A DNA stretch of 5,734 nucleotides from Cytophagaceae bacterium (lineage in GTDB: Bacteria > Bacteroidota > Bacteroidia > Cytophagales > Spirosomataceae), in NCBI GenBank assembly GCA_947461155.1, contig CANHKE010000104.1:1-5734 (forward strand), read 5' to 3'. Made by a program: the position numbers and the translations under genes. Below are positions 5,517 to 5,734 of the stretch, piece after piece (within the stretch, counting starts at the first letter, position 1; the number at the start of each line of letters is the position of its first letter). The notes under the pieces are model-generated. The model did no database searches. It was not told the DNA's origin and saw only the letters and a program-made list of their open reading frames with translations.

Positions 5517-5734
5517 CCTGAACAAATAATTCTTTGAGCTTTGGCTCTTCGCGGAATCCCGACGTTTTTTGAAGCATTTTACCTCGGTGAAATACAAGAA
5601 AACTCGGGATTTCGTCGATTCCATAAGCTTGTAATATGGCCTGATTGCCATCGGCCTCCACTTTTAGCACCGTTACCTTTCCTGTAAATTCAGACGAAAG
5701 TTGGTCCACAATCGGCATCATTTTCAAACAAGGA
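5497..5734 (-). CDS. Thioredoxin family protein, 5' end cut by window edge
   Basis: About 78 C-terminal codons of a thioredoxin are visible; the frame stays open to the right edge. The first visible residues, PCLKMMPIVDQL, fit the second half of a W-C-G-P-C active site with its following helix and conserved proline, so the resolving cysteine is present and the nucleophilic one lies just outside. VTVLKVEADGNQAILQAYGIDEIPSFLVF carries the central strand, helix and cis-proline (IPS, fragment residues 42-44; thioredoxin A usually has IPT). FHRGKMLQKTSGF and a last helix complete the fold. Nothing visible marks it as membrane-anchored, but the N-terminus is missing, so cytoplasmic versus exported cannot be settled. 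It would reduce protein disulfides. The stop lies inside the end of the reductase gene on the other strand. A TTG at 5725-5727 is in frame but sits after the active-site cysteine and cannot be the true start. Confidence 0.88.
   Translation of the reverse strand, partial: PCLKMMPIVDQLSSEFTGKVTVLKVEADGNQAILQAYGIDEIPSFLVFHRGKMLQKTSGFREEPKLKELFVQATGTIQ

Overview
The window looks like a piece of a Bacteroidota chromosome, probably a Flavobacteriales-like or related free-living lineage; the finer placement is a guess. The signs are moderately AT-rich DNA, genes with almost no Shine-Dalgarno sequences, possible Bacteroidota-type -7 promoter elements (TAnnTTTG-like) and a stand-alone LytTR regulator. 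Most of it is dense, ordinary chromosome. No mobile element, CRISPR array, rRNA, tRNA or phage gene is visible.

Left part (1-2207), plus strand: the C-terminal end of ribonuclease G (rng) overlaps the start of a secreted helical-repeat (TPR-like) protein of unknown function. After 38 nt, which hold a possible promoter, comes rsmG (16S rRNA m7G527 methyltransferase). The signal-peptide region of the TPR gene carries a perfect 12-bp inverted repeat with an 8-nt loop, the strongest non-coding signal in the window.

Middle part (2217-3912), plus strand: a family-2 glycosyltransferase resembling rhamnosyltransferases and a DUF5672-type protein follow rsmG with gaps of 9 and 1 nt. The three genes probably share a transcript, placing two likely surface-glycan genes behind a ribosome-modification gene.

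Right part (3920-5734): a stand-alone LytTR DNA-binding protein on the minus strand is convergent with the glycan genes and divergent from an aldo/keto reductase on the plus strand. The 283-nt region between the divergent genes is AT-rich. It holds a 9-bp tandem repeat, one match to the general LytTR half-site pattern and a 10-bp palindrome, so it is a plausible control region. The reductase gene ends by overlapping, tail to tail by 20 nt, a thioredoxin gene that runs off the right edge.

No clearly new multi-gene system is present. The points most worth a second look are the hairpin at the rng/TPR junction, the LytTR/reductase divergent region, the DUF5672-glycosyltransferase pair and the overlapping convergent reductase/thioredoxin ends.
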